Notes: generated by a model not told the origin, from the letters alone. A DNA stretch of 64,000 nt from Solanum dulcamara (GCF_947179165.1 NC_077240.1:80798001-80862000); one strand, 5' to 3'. Positions 31,188 to 43,621 are shown, numbered from the stretch's first letter. Numbers and translations are program-made.

Positions 31188-34100
31188 CTAGGTCTCCTTA
31201 CCGGCTAACAGAGGACTGGAAGTTGCAGAGAAACCAACTCCATTAGACTCGGGGGTGGAGCACTCAGGCAATTTCTTGCTGAGGCCATATGGTGCTAAGT
31301 TCATCACCCTGCAAAACATGAATCCGCACTTAAATCTCAATACTTTCTTGCATTGTGCTCGAGAGTATCTACTAAAGCATAAAGAAAAAACAAGCGATAA
31401 AACAAGAAACATTTAGCACTTTACCTTTCCTTTCGCTTCTCCAGAAACCGAGCCAGAGATGCTTTCCTAGCCTGCGGAACCGCTGCAGAAAACGTAAATG
31501 ATAAGAATCAATGAAGGTTGGACTAAATGAGTTGCGATGAAACTAAAAGATTTTCTCTTAAGGGCTTCAATGACTGCTAAAGAATTCAAGAAAATAGTTA
31601 CTTCCACTTCGGAGTAACATAATTAGTTATTGCAAGTTTTTATGTCACAAATATGTTCTGAGTTTCCACTCCGGAATGTCATACCTGCTGGCATTATGGT
31701 AGTCGCCCCAACAGGTCCTAGTGATGTCACAATCTTTGGAGTCTCTAATGTGCCAAGGGGAGCCATTGAAATGTTCGCAGTTTTAGATATCTTCATGTCA
31801 TCTTTGTTTCCAGAACTGCCATCAGATAGACCAATGGGATGGGAAGAAACGGACATAGGGCTAGAAAGACCCGAGGCGGGCAGCATGTTTGGGGTTTGGT
31901 TCACACAAGCGCCATCTGCAGCAGCAGGTTTCGATGCAGATGCCTGAAGTTGAAACCTTGGTTGCACCACATTAGGTGGAGCGCAACCATTTCCAGCCAA
32001 AAACATAATAGCCTGTGCCTGTGTATCACACGCCCAGCCAAAAATAGTTAGAGAAACTTCTTAGCAATTGCATTTTTTTCTCTCTTTCTGGATTAATGAT
32101 AGCCTCTCTTTACATCAGTTTGTGTGCATACGAGAGAGAGAAAGAGGGGGTACCTTCTCAGGGGAGATATCCTCGAAGACATTGACCGTCCCACCATAGA
32201 AGATGGTCAGTTGAGCAGGTGCTGCAGAACCTTTGTAATTAAACCTGCAAAAGATGTACGGCATTTTAGACAAAGTTTCAGTCTCTGTTTCAATCTGCTA
32301 GGGTTTTCTTAGCCATGTTGTCTAATATATTTTATGTTCTCCAATTAACAGTGCGTCAAGAAACTGCATAACAGTCATCATTGGTATTAACTGCATGTTG
32401 ATGTGTTCATTATAACTACCAAATAGAACTTCAGTAACATAATATATGCAGTCTGTTTTGTGAGCACAAAATGGTTAACTTACCAAGGTTCGGTTGTCCC
32501 AGCCACAGAGCCACGCGATGGAAGCATTGAATGAGGAGCTGTAACAGGAATTCCACCAAGAATTTGGTTCATCTGGCCAGTACCACCAAAATGAGTCTTG
32601 TAGGAGGGATTGCTCATGTTAAATGGAAGCATCTTAACATCACACGGAAGATGCATTGCATGCACATTCTGTTGCAGATTCTAAGGTGTCAGGCTAAAAA
32701 AAATGTTCCTTGTCACCCGAGGCGATATATTTTTTTTTCCCAAATGGATTTAAAAGTGGTGTGATTCATTTCGAAAGGAATCCATAGACAATAAAAGCAG
32801 GAGATTGTCGACAATTCATTGCGGTTTGTTACTAATTTGGAGTATAACTTCACAAATGAATGACACAAGAAGTAGAGATAATTGACAAGAGGAAGCTATT
32901 TATGGTTAACCTTCCTCCTGTGACTTGAGCTAAAACTTCGGCAAAGCACTAATAACAAATAGCTTCACTAAAAACATGACATATTTGGTGTTCTCATTTA
33001 GACGTCACACAGATCCTATACAAATATATATAAACCAACTTTGTTCAATTAAAGGGACAGGACTAACCTGGAGGTCACCAGACTGACGTTTGAGACTAGC
33101 ATTGACTCCATCCGTGGCAGATAGAGCTTTGAAGGTGTTTTCATCTTGAGCAGAGTTAAAAGACATGAAATGAGGTACACCAACCTTGCTCGACAATGAC
33201 CAGTGTAACCCTTATACAAACGAGAATCATTTTAACTTAATACATAAAAACAATACCAAAAAACATGGAAGCTAGAAAATTTTGTATGGATTCAGCCGAA
33301 CCCAGTAATTTTACTCCAAATCCTGTAATTTTATTAGGAAATCCACTAAATATGTACACAAATTAAATTCAGGATTCAGTTATTAACACATCATGTTGTT
33401 ATCCTAGAATTTAGAACCTATAAAGTTCAAATCTTGACTCCACCTCTAAACAAAAACTATAATCAATCCAAATTGCTTATTACCTCATAATACAATACCA
33501 CAAAAGGAAATCTTTCATTTTGTCCGATTCAACCAACAATAATTAAGAGTTTCTTCTTTTAGATTCAAGAAAGGAAACATTAAATACCAAAAGCAAAATT
33601 CGGCATAAACTTCTTCAGACTAAATGGATCAAACCAACAATCATCCTCAGACTAAACCAACATCCTTGTGTACTTCAAACTTCTTGGAAATTTACCAAAT
33701 TACAAAATCAAAATCAATCAATCAACATATCCCATGTAATCCCACAAGCGGGGTCCATGCAGGTAAAGAGGTTGTTTCTGATAGAAACTTAACTCAAACA
33801 AATTACTAAATCACAATCAATCAATCAACATACCTAGTGTAATCACTCGAGTGAGGTCAGGGTGGGTAGAGTGTACGCACACCTCAGCCCTACCTTGAAG
33901 GTAGAGAGGTTGTTTCTAATAGACTCTCAGCTCAAACAAATTACTAAATCAAAATCGTTCAATCAACATACCTAGTGTAAACACACGAGTGAGGTCTTAC
34001 GCACAACTTAGCCCTACCTTGGAGGTAGAGAGGGAGGTTGTTTCCTTTAGACTCTTAGCTCAAACAAATTACTAAATCAAGACCAATCAATCAACATACC

Positions 34101-34598
34101 TAGTGTAATTCCACGAGCGAGGTGTAGGGAGGGTAGAGTGTACTCGCACCTTACCCCTACCTCGGGAAAGACTGTTTCCGATACAGTCTCAGCTCAAACA
34201 AATTACTAAATCAGAAAGTCAAAAAAAAATCCTTTTAGCAATTGGAAATCTAGGCAAAAAGTTTCATAGGGAAGTTTAGCTCTTAACCAATTCACCAAGC
34301 AACACAACACCAAAATACTCAATTTAGCCAACAAATTAAAGAATACTCATGCATTAAACAACTTAACAAATTAAATAATACTTTTTTAGCTGAAAATTCA
34401 AAAGCAACCCACTTCCTAAACTCATAAATGAACCAAAAAAAACAACTAAAGATCAGATTTTTATGCTCACAACAAAGCTAAAAATTCATAATTTTTGGTC
34501 AAAGAAAACAAACCAGAATCTTTGCAGCTTTCAACAGGTTCTTCCTTGACTACAACTAAAGAATCTTTAATATTCAATCCCATAAAGTCCCTCTCCAT
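31188..34598 (-). CDS. TIFY6B: Jasmonate ZIM-domain repressor, TIFY6B/JAZ3-like (7 exons)
   Basis: Seven exons on the minus strand: 34598-34514, 33210-33068, 32668-32484, 32244-32154, 32018-31685, 31482-31425, 31308-31188; every junction keeps the frame, for a 338-residue protein. It starts MERDFMGLNIKDSLVVVKEE, as in JAZ3-type proteins. The ZIM/TIFY domain (about 147-178) has TIFYGGTVNVFEDISPEKAQ; in the family it binds NINJA and other JAZ. The Jas motif (281-306) has VPQARKASLARFLEKRKER then VMNLAPY, matching SLxxFxxKRxxRxxxxxPY, which binds MYC2 and, with JA-Ile, COI1. The protein should act in the nucleus and be degraded on jasmonate signalling. The last intron splits the Jas motif after KER. 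The ATG is the first in frame with the conserved N-terminus. Confidence 0.95.
33730..34195 (-). repeat. Four tandem RTE-tail-like units in JAZ intron 1
   Basis: Units of about 100-140 bp begin near 33720, 33815, 33955 and 34085. Each carries AATCAATCAACATA(CC), a TAGTGTAATNCCACNAGNG word, GGTAGAGAGGTTGTTTC and CTCAAACAAATTACTAAATC. The inner part is the reverse complement of the RTE LINE 3' consensus; the shared flank AAATTACTAAATC shows that a copy with its flank was amplified in tandem. Confidence 0.8.
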
Positions 34599-34895
34599 CT
34601 CTATGAATTTTCAAGAAACTTCCAAAATTCAAAATTTCAAGAAACTTTAAAGCACCCAAAGAAGCAGATCAAACCCAACCAAAACTAAAAGAAGAACAAA
34701 ACAACAGCAAACACCAGAAACCCAAAAGCAAAGAAAAGAGAGAAAGGAATGAAAGAGAAATATAGTACTGATACTTCTAACTGCAGCAAATAGAGGCAAA
34801 TAGAGAAGTTGATCAGCCTTTTTCTCTTTCTTTCTTTATGTAATCCTTTTATTTATCATTAGTGACTTAATCAACGTTTTTTTCCTTTTGGTTTG

Positions 34896-34950
34896 TGGGG
34901 GTGGGGGTGGGGTGGGGTGGGGTGGGAGTGGGCGTGGGGTGGGGTGGGGG
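34896..34950 (+). promoter_or_regulatory. G-rich tract upstream of the JAZ gene
   Basis: More than ten runs of three to five G (GGGGGTGGGGGTGGGGTGG and on) in 55 bases, about 300 bp upstream of the JAZ start codon on the non-template side. It satisfies the G-quadruplex rule many times over. Function is not known. Confidence 0.6.
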
Positions 34951-35923
34951 TTATGCCCTTCAACAACATATAAGTGTCCGTGTGGAGAGAATAGAGTATA
35001 TATATATTTTGTGTGAATAAAAAAATTGTTTTTAGATAAATTTTTGACAAGAATGGGTATGCATCGGAAAGAATAAAGTATATGCAGATTTTCTTATGTG
35101 GGAAAAAAAAATTATTTAGTATCGATCCTAGGTAAGAAGAGGCAAATTTATAGTCTGCTCGTTTTACAAGAATGCTAAATGATGCACTTAATTAAAGATT
35201 GAATTATTTTCTTAGAGAATTAGAGATTGATTCTCACTTGATACATTTTTTTCTTCTTTATTTTAGTGGTGCATCTATATTTTAAAAATAGTAGATTTGC
35301 CTCTATAAATAGAGATGCAAATGCACATCGTCGAATATAATATTATTTTTTACATAAAATGACTAAACATATATATTTTAATTTACCAAAATTTAAATAT
35401 ACTTAGTCAAATACTATAGATATCAACATGAATTTATATTGATAACTAAGGGATAGAATGAACTTATCTCCGATTTAAATATAAAAGGCTTATTTTTTAC
35501 TTAAATTGTATCTGTGTTATCTAAGATTATAAGTTTAACTGGTGAAAGTAGTCATTAAGCATTAGAATATATTGTTTACATCATACACAGTAACTTTGTA
35601 CATGAGACTATTTTTTTTTTAAAAGAAGCACAAAGTAATACAACAGTTAAATGACTGTAGTACCCCTAACTAATTACAATCACGTGTTGTTTAGCCTTTC
35701 GATGCGTACTGTTAAAAATTAACAAGTCGAGTATCCAATTTGGTGCCAAAAGTCATTTATAGTTTTACCATTTCTAAGGGGAAAAAACAAAAATAAAGTA
35801 CATAATAGAGTTTGACACATTTTCTATAATATCATCTTATACATTTTAGATGATATGGGATAGATTTCCACGTTCTTTCTTTAGTTGTTAACTTCGTAAG
35901 TCAGGTGAAAAAATTCTCTCATT
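34951..35923. other. JAZ upstream flank, no gene
   Basis: AT-rich. One G-box CACGTG at 35681-35686, the MYC2-type site. No ORF of note. Confidence 0.45.
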
Positions 35924-36312
35924 TTATTTTATATGATATAATTTAATTTGATATGAAATTTTAGAAAGAATAATTGTTTTTGAAATTTGTGATTTAAAAT
36001 AAATAATAGATGTTTATCTAACTATAAATTACTTTCTTTATTCCATATTAATTGAATTTGTGAGGCATTGAACACATATTAAAAAAAATATTCAAGGACA
36101 TAATTTGAATCACAATTTCCACTATTGCCATTTATGAAATTATAAATATAACTTTGTAAGAAATATAATTTATCTCCTAAAAAATATAAAACTTTAATAA
36201 ATAAAAGGATAAATATAAAAAAAATTCAAACATCCACTTTAAACTTTAAACAATTTAATTATTTTAAATAATGAAAAAAACCTCAAAATTCAGTTAATAT
36301 AAAATAAAAAAA
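35924..36312. mobile_element. Two adjoining Stowaway-like MITEs
   Basis: 35924-36010 is a truncated element (CTCATTTTATTTTATATGAT, AAATTTGTGATTTAAAAT). 36040-36312 is fuller, with inverted ends TTCCATATTAATTGAATTTG and CCTCAAAATTCAGTTAATAT, and the same core as 29533-29780. Confidence 0.6.
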
Positions 36313-38164
36313 TATTTTATTAAAAATAAAATAATCCATAACTCTTCATAATTAATATTTTTAAAGAGCGTGTAAAACAGAAATACCTCAAATAATTTGA
36401 GACAAACCAAATAACTTCTAAAGTCAACATCAAATCGTACCATTTAACACCCCTACTTTTGTAACGAAGAAATTGCCCAAAAGGGTAATTTTGACATTTT
36501 AAGCTGGAATAGTTTTTCATGTGATGCTAATAAAGTAGAGTAGTGGTAGGGGTAGGCGTGGGGGTGGGGTGGGGGCAGCTTACCTATAGAACCGGTAAAT
36601 AGCCGGTTGTACCGGTAAGGTACCACGTGCGATGATTTAGATAAAAACATGTTACCAAATATCATTTTCCACCCACTTGTATGTGGTACCAAAAAAACAT
36701 GTGCTGTCATCAACTTAGAGATAGACACGTGTTCATCCTTATTTATCTCGTAGACCCTTGTTATTAACATAACACATATATTTTAAATGTGTTTAGATAA
36801 TTATTTTGTAAATTGGAGTACCGTTCAATGATGTGAGTTAAGGTGTGCAAATATTCATATTCAAAATTGAAGCATTTAGTTGTCAGTTGATGTTAAGTTA
36901 AAATGTATATTCCAACTATATATATTATGTTATTTTTATATGCGTAATACATAAATATACTTTTTAACTAGACCTTAATTGAACAAGTAAAAACTTAAAC
37001 TATTATTAAATTGAATAAGTAGACATAATATTCCGCATGATAAATTATGTAAAATGCACACGCCTTACCTGACAAATCGCGTGAAAAATGAATCCGATAA
37101 ATTCTCGAGAAGTAATACGAGAAATTAGGTGTAGATAACACTTAGGAACATGTGGGGCCCGGGTGATGTGTCATGGTCCCACTGACTAATTTGTCAATAT
37201 GAAAGCACGTGCGAATTTAATAACAGGATAAGTGGTATAGTCGTAAATCTGTGGAAAAATAAGTCCAATTTTGACAAAAAAAAGTTAATAATTTTTTTTT
37301 TAGTCTATTATGCTGGAAGAAAAAAGATAAAAATTCCATTTAGGATTAAGAATACGGGTAATCGGATCTGCTTTTTACATATCTTTATTGGGACTCTATT
37401 CACCTTTTTGAGTGAATCGATAAATAGATTTGATTGTTCATCTTTTTGATATATATCACGCATTGCATTCTCCAGATAATTCAAATCGAAACAATCGAAT
37501 GTCCAACTCAGGCCTATATTACATGACCAATCAATAGATCCACCTTTGTGATTTATGGATAAAAAGCTCAGTTCTAATTAGGTAATAAGAACTTTTTAAA
37601 AATTAATTACGGATCATAATTGTTAATCATTTGATATGCGGGGATGCGATGAATAAAGATTGAAATATTTCATGGAACTATCTTATCTCATCTTTAACAT
37701 GGAATAATAATTTCATCATTTTAATATAAATAGTGAGATAAAAGAATCTCGAAATTAGTAGCTAATATCTTCAGCTAAACATGAGACAAGATTGATCTCA
37801 AATTTTATCACGAGATTATTATTTTTATTCTACCTCGAAAGGGTTCCTATATAAAGCTAGAGTCTTTTATTATAGGGTATAATTGGACAATTTTATCATC
37901 AATATCTGTGGTGCAACGAATGAACTATTTTTTTTTAATTTTAATTTCGAGTTCAAGTTTAGGATATAAAAGAAATTAGTGATAGGAAGTGCTTCTCCAT
38001 GAATGAAGCCCTGCACAGAAAGAATTTGAATTAGTCGGGCTTCAATACGAATATGGAATGTTGAGTATAAGATCAAAACAAATAATTGGACAATTTTATC
38101 TCATGAGATAAACTTTTGAAATATTAATAAATTTTGATGTTTTCTTCTTGAGGTATTGATGTTA
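36313..38164. other. Intergenic with G-boxes and a second G-rich tract
   Basis: G-rich tract GGGGTAGGCGTGGGGGTGGG at about 36549-36576. G-boxes CACGTG at 36624-36629, 36726-36731 and 37206-37211. Between 37670 and 37860 there is MITE-like sequence with ATCTCGAAATTAG and AATTTTATCACGAGATTA. No coding gene recognised. Confidence 0.45.
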
Positions 38165-38556
38165 TGAGCCCGTTTGGGTGGGTTTAAAAAGAGTAATTTT
38201 TATGTATAAAGTGCTTTTAGAACTTTAAAGTGCTGAAAGTTATTTTTATAAATAAGCAGTTGAGTGTATGGATAAAAGTGCTTAAATGAGAAAAATTATG
38301 TGAATTTTAGGGTTAAAAGAATAAAAAGTGTAGTTTGGGAATTTAGTTAAAATATAAGGGATATAAAAGTAATTTTCATAGTAAAAGAAAATGACTTTAA
38401 ACACTTAAAAAAAAAAGTTAGGAATCCTAACTTTTCATTTTTGACTGACTTTAAGAACTTTCTGGCATAAAGTTAGCATTAGGCAAACACGTTCAAAAGC
38501 TGAAAAGAGGCTTTAAGTTGGTTTTGACCAACTTAAAACCAATCCAAACGGGCTCA
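38165..38556. mobile_element. MITE with long inverted ends (Harbinger-like)
   Basis: 392 bases; left end TGAGCCCGTTTGGGTGGGTT, right end AACCAATCCAAACGGGCTCA, flanked by TA on each side. The GNGCCCGTTTGG terminus is typical of PIF/Harbinger-type MITEs. A TA flank is shorter than the usual 3-bp duplication, so the class is not certain. Confidence 0.7.
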
Positions 38557-39919
38557 TAGTAGTACTACTTATATTATTTTATTTACATTTTCAAAAAAAA
38601 TGAAATTTTAAAAAATCAATTATATTATGTTTAATTTTCGATCTCATGAAAAAGAATTAAATTAATCTCTGGACATGAGAATGATACTGGAAAAATGAAT
38701 CCAATTTATATAGAAAAAATAAAACCAAAATAAATCAATTCTGATTTTGGTGATCTAACAATCGAAAAATAATTAAAGAAAAATGCAAAAACCTCAAAGA
38801 CCCAACATTCATTGGTTAATCATATGTTTGAATACTTAGTTCATTTATTTAATCATGATTAATTAATATGTATTTCTACTTTACTAAATTATTTAATTAT
38901 AATAAATTATATTAATTAGCCATAAACACTCGATGTGAATAAGTTTTTATTATTTCATTGAATAAATCCATAATGTAATACATATGCAACCGATGCATTT
39001 ATAATTTACCTAATTTTCCATGTCCTTTTTTTTAAAAAAAAAATCTTTTGGTTGGAAATTGGGTGACACCAAATTCTACTATATTATATTTAATAAACCA
39101 TGTGCTTAGACCCTCTAAATTAAAATTTATTGTCTTTTTTAATTGGGGTTTGACCATTTTTTATTTTTTTTTTAGAAATCAATAATTCTGTGCTGCTTTT
39201 ATATATATTTTTTGTCTTTCAATATTTGGTATTTTAGAATTCAATGCAATCAATGTTATATAACCTGTTACCCCCAATAATAAAATCAAATGATTTGAAT
39301 TATTTAAAAGAATATTGTAATATAAAGAACGTGGCGTTTGGTGGTATGAAAGTTGAGCTTTACACGCAATTTTGTGAAAAATAATTGATTTGTTATGCCT
39401 AACTAATTAATAATTTCTTCACGTGTTTGGTCAAAGAATAGGATAACAATTCTAAATCCACGGGGCGGAGGGGCGGAGTTAGAAGTTCGGATATAAGTTT
39501 GATCGACCCTGTAGCATTAACAATGGTAACATATTCAATAGAGCCCGATAAGATATTTGCTTAAATATTATATTTATGATAAGAAATTCATTAATTGTAT
39601 TTTTGTCAGAGGCTGTTCTAAAGCTTGAACCTATGATCTCCTGATCACAGCAGCAACTTTACCCGTTACTAACACTTAAAGTCATGATTTTAAAATTCAG
39701 AATTTGTAAAATTAAAATTTTTATTCCACCCCTATTAATCCGTATGCGTAATTTTAGGTGCCGCATGTTTTCTTCTTTAATTAAAATGTATCTTTTAATC
39801 CCTCAACTTTAATTTACTATTCATTCCATTTATGATTTCGACTAAAAAAAAAGATTTCGACTACAAAAATTAAATTAATTTAACACAATTTAAAACTTTG
39901 TAGAACATACAACATAAAA
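38557..39919. other. Intergenic, AT-rich
   Basis: No gene. A possible degraded hAT end (GGGGCGGAGTTAGAAG) near 39465; G-box at 39420-39425. Confidence 0.4.
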
Positions 39920-40930
39920 GTATAACATAGCTAGTTTTATAGTGTATATTCATCAAACTTATAGGAAGGCATAGGTGACTAGTGGCGAAGATATGATTTT
40001 TATTAAAAATATTAATTCTGTGTTATATATATATATATATTTGAAAAAAAAATGATATTTATAAATATAATGTAGTAAACAAACCATTTAACCCCCTTTT
40101 CGTCTTAGCTCCTTATTCAAGTGTATATTTTTATTAGTATTTTCATCTTTAATTTTTTCAACAATTTCAAATAAGTAGATGTGAATTAGAATAATTTTTT
40201 CGTGTTGTTGATTCGTAGATATAGCGTTTTTGGTGAAATTCAGTAGATTAGTTGATTGATTATATAAACTGGAGGATGTGATTCTCCGCCTCATAATCTC
40301 TTTCTTCATTTTTTTTCTTTTTTTTTAAAAAGGTGTGGCACTTCTTTGCCTACTCTGCCTATTGCTTATATATGAATTTTACATACTAATTCTACTCTCA
40401 TTTCAATATTAAATAGTTTGTATCCTTAAAAACAAATCAGGGTTCTTTTGGTATAATTCTCACCTAACATAGAACGCAGACAATCACATAGCTAGTTTTA
40501 ATAGTGTATATATATTCATTAAATTTATGGGAAGGCATAAATTGATATTTATATTTATATAATGTAGTTTTCTGGTGAAACAAATCATCCAAACCCCTTT
40601 TCTTCCCTCAGCTCCTTATTTCAATGTATTTTTTTATTAATATTTTCATCTTTAATATTTTTTAACAAATTTCAGATGTGATTTAGAATAAAATTTTCAT
40701 GTTGTTAATTCTTAGATATAGTGCTCTTCGAAAATTTTAATAATTCGGTTGATTAATTACGTAAACTTTCATCTTATTAGTAGATTTCATTTCGATCCAT
40801 CTTGCAGTCCTTTCCCTCATTTATTTTAAAAAGAAGTATAGCGCTTTTTTACTTATGCTGCCAATTGCTTATATATGGTTTTTTACATACTAATTCTACT
40901 CTCATTTCAATTTTAAATAGTTAATTTATA
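39920..40930 (+). repeat. Diverged ~0.5-kb tandem duplication
   Basis: 39920-40435 and 40480-40930 share in the same order CATAGCTAGTTTTA, GGGAAGGCATA, the CAAACC(CC)TTTTC/AGCTCCTTATT words, TATTTTCATCTTTAAT, TTCATGTTGTTAATTC-like sequence and ACATACTAATTCTACTCTCA. The first unit has an extra insert around 39980-40040 with an (AT)n run. Confidence 0.75.
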
Positions 40931-41004
40931 TCCTTATAAACAAATTAGGTTTTTTTTAAGTATAAAAAAATGTACATAATTTATTGTTATAATAATTTAT
41001 TTAT

Positions 41005-41624
41005 GGGAAAAGGTCAAAATGCCCTTAAACTATTTGAAATGAACAAAAATGACCTCCGCTTATAGTTGGTCCAAAAATACCCTTATCGTTAATACTTTGG
41101 TTCAGAAATGCCCTTGTTGTTATTTAATGAGTCAAAAATGTTCCTTTTCAAATAAATATATATTAGCAAATGTTTATTCTACTTTAATTAGAAAATAATA
41201 AAAAATAAATATTTATTATAATTATTTTCTATCGTTATTTGAATAAAAATTAATGATAGATTTATTATAATCTTATATGTGACATATATTATCCGTTAAA
41301 ACTTAGAGTACATGAAATTATTCTATTTTAATTGATAAAATGAGATTACGAAGAATAAAATAATTTCCTTCATTTTTATTACTTAAAATGGATTTTAAAA
41401 AAAAATAAAAAATAGAGTTCCTTAAAAGTAATATTGAACAAGATTTATTTTTTAAAATGCACTATTAAATAGTTCAGGGGGGTAATAGGACCCGTCCAAA
41501 GTTTGGTATCATAACAACAAATTTCGTCAAAGTTCGGATATGTTTCGGACTATTATCCCAACTATAGATAGAGGACATTTTTATTTATTTCAAATAATTT
41601 AAAGGTATTTTTAACTCTTTTTCC
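41005..41624. mobile_element. MULE-like non-autonomous element with 9-bp target duplication
   Basis: 620 bases with about 65-bp terminal inverted repeats: left GGGAAAAGGTCAAAATGCCC ... CTATTTGAAATGAACAAAAA ... TATAGTTGG; the right end reversed reads GGAAAAAGAGTTAAAAATAC ... ATTATTTGAAATAAATAAAA ... TATAGTTGG. Flanked by TTTATTTAT on both sides (40996-41004, 41625-41633), the 9-bp duplication typical of Mutator-like elements. No transposase. Confidence 0.85.
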
Positions 41625-41705
41625 TTTATTTATTTATTCGATTTGCATATAAAATTTTGCGCACTCCATTACAAGTTTTTATGGTCCCCCTAAAGTATCC
41701 ATCAT

Positions 41706-41894
41706 CAGGGGCGGATCTAGCATGTAATTAGGGGGTTCATCCGAACCCCCTTCGGCGAAAAATTATATTATTTATAAATGGTTAAAATATTTTTTTATGT
41801 ATAAATAGTAGATGTCGAACCCCCTTCGGCTAGTTCGTGTGTCTACTTTTTCAGATTTTGAACCCCCTTATTAAAAATCCTGGGTCCGCCACTG
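41706..41894. mobile_element. Short hAT element with 8-bp target duplication
   Basis: 189 bases, from CAGGGGCGGATCTAGCAT to ATCCTGGGTCCGCCACTG (inverted), flanked by TCCATCAT on both sides (41698-41705, 41895-41902). The word GAACCCCCTTCGGC occurs twice inside. Confidence 0.9.
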
Positions 41895-41902
41895 TCCATC
41901 AT

Positions 41903-43097
41903 CACATCGTGTTATTTTGAAGGCCTCAAATCGATTGACAATCTCTCTGTCCCTTGGATATTTTCTCACATTTCTTTCTCTGAAATCATGAATTGAATTA
42001 ATAAAGAGTCAATTTTCAGATGTCCGTCTAAAAAATCTTACTTGTTGATGAGATTTGTGATTATTTTTCAATCTTTTCTACTAGGTAATCTAGGATCCTT
42101 ATTACCTTTCCTGTAGTTCTTTAATTTAGGAGTTTCTTATTTTAGGATAGTAGCTTCGGTTGATTGAAGAGAAAAATCGTTAATAGTTGTTGTGGATTGC
42201 CCAAGCACCACAATCTAAAACTGTCAAAAAAAAATTGAACATGAACAGTAAATTAGAAAATCCAATATCTCAATCGGCTACTATTATTCAAAAAATTACA
42301 GACGGGCGGAAAGACGTTTCTCAGCCCTACAATTAATGTTGAAACTTCTATTATCCCATGTGACATTCATGTTCATTTTTATAAAAGTACAAATATCAAT
42401 AATTATTATTTTTGTGTCCGCTTGTGTCTAGGAAAGATTAAATTTAATAATATTAATGATAATATCAAAATTGTATTTTTAAAGGCCTTTTTATGGCGAG
42501 TCTCGAAGCAATATTTTGGAACGTAAATGAAAATCATAGATTTATAGAAGATATGTTTTTACATTTGAGGCGTAAGTTCCTAATGTAAAAATCGTATATT
42601 TCAGATATTTTAATTTTTATTATTTTAAACGTATTTTTACTATAAGTTAATATTTTTTTATTATTGATGTAATAATATTTATACTTTACGTTATCATGTT
42701 TTACGCCTTGCCTAGTGCTGTTCAAAACACCTTACCTCATACCCCCGACTTTTAAAATTCCAATCAAGACTCAAGTTAGAGATATTATTTTTTGAGATTT
42801 TTTTTATAGGATGATTAAGAAAAATTGATATTGAGATTTTAAAATATTGAACATCAAACAAGGGTTATAAAAGAAATAAGACCATCTTAAGATTATTATC
42901 GAAAATCATAATAATATACTCAGTATAACTCTATAAATGAAGTTTAGAACAAATAATAAGATCACCATTATACTCATCTAAAGGGAGACAAATAAATATG
43001 TTTTTTTTGGTAAATAAAGAATATCCATATAAAAAATACGCTTAAAGAAATAGTTTTTTTTATTCTTGACGAATTTAATTAGCCATATAGCTTATGA
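41903..43097. other. Intergenic, AT-rich
   Basis: No gene or clear repeat recognised up to the second Copia element. Confidence 0.5.
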
Positions 43098-43350
43098 TGT
43101 TATAAAATTATTGTGGAAAAATATTTTAGAGAAAGTAGGAGGAGAATAGAGGAGCAAAAGATTAAATAACTTTACAATTCAAGAAGTAAAAAATATGAAG
43201 AAGAGAGAGGAAGATTAAGTTGTTTTTTCTTGTTCATTCTATTACAATGCCAAAACATGACATTTATAGGGATGAAAAGAACAATGAGAAAATGATGTCT
43301 ACAAGGTGGGCAATCCATTTTCATAATGTGGACAATCCACCTTCATAACA
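43098..43350 (-). repeat. Copia 2 LTR (3' side)
   Basis: 253 bases. Contains AATTCAAGAAGTAAA, which is missing from the other LTR. Confidence 0.9.
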
Positions 43351-43621
43351 CCCCCCCTTGGATGTCTACGTGTAAAAAAAAGTTTTTACAAGAATAATAT
43401 ACATAATTATTTTGAACATCCATAGATGTTGTGCCTCGTTAAAACCTTACTAGAAAAAATTCAATGGGAAAAAACCTAGTAAAGGAAAAAGAGTATACAC
43501 ATCTTGTAATACGTCTTGAGTGCTGCCTCATTAAAAACCTTACCAGGAAAAATCGATGGGATAAAACCTTGGCTAAGAAAAAAAGAGTACAGCTCGTATT
43601 TTGCTCCCCCTGATGAAAACA

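Noticed and set aside
33730..34195. CRISPR-like array
   Set aside because: The units are imperfect, over 100 bp, without spacers, and match a LINE tail in a plant intron.
36453..36770. 105-residue minus-strand frame near the G-rich tract
   Set aside because: Low-complexity proline/histidine part from the G-rich tract; no family recognised.
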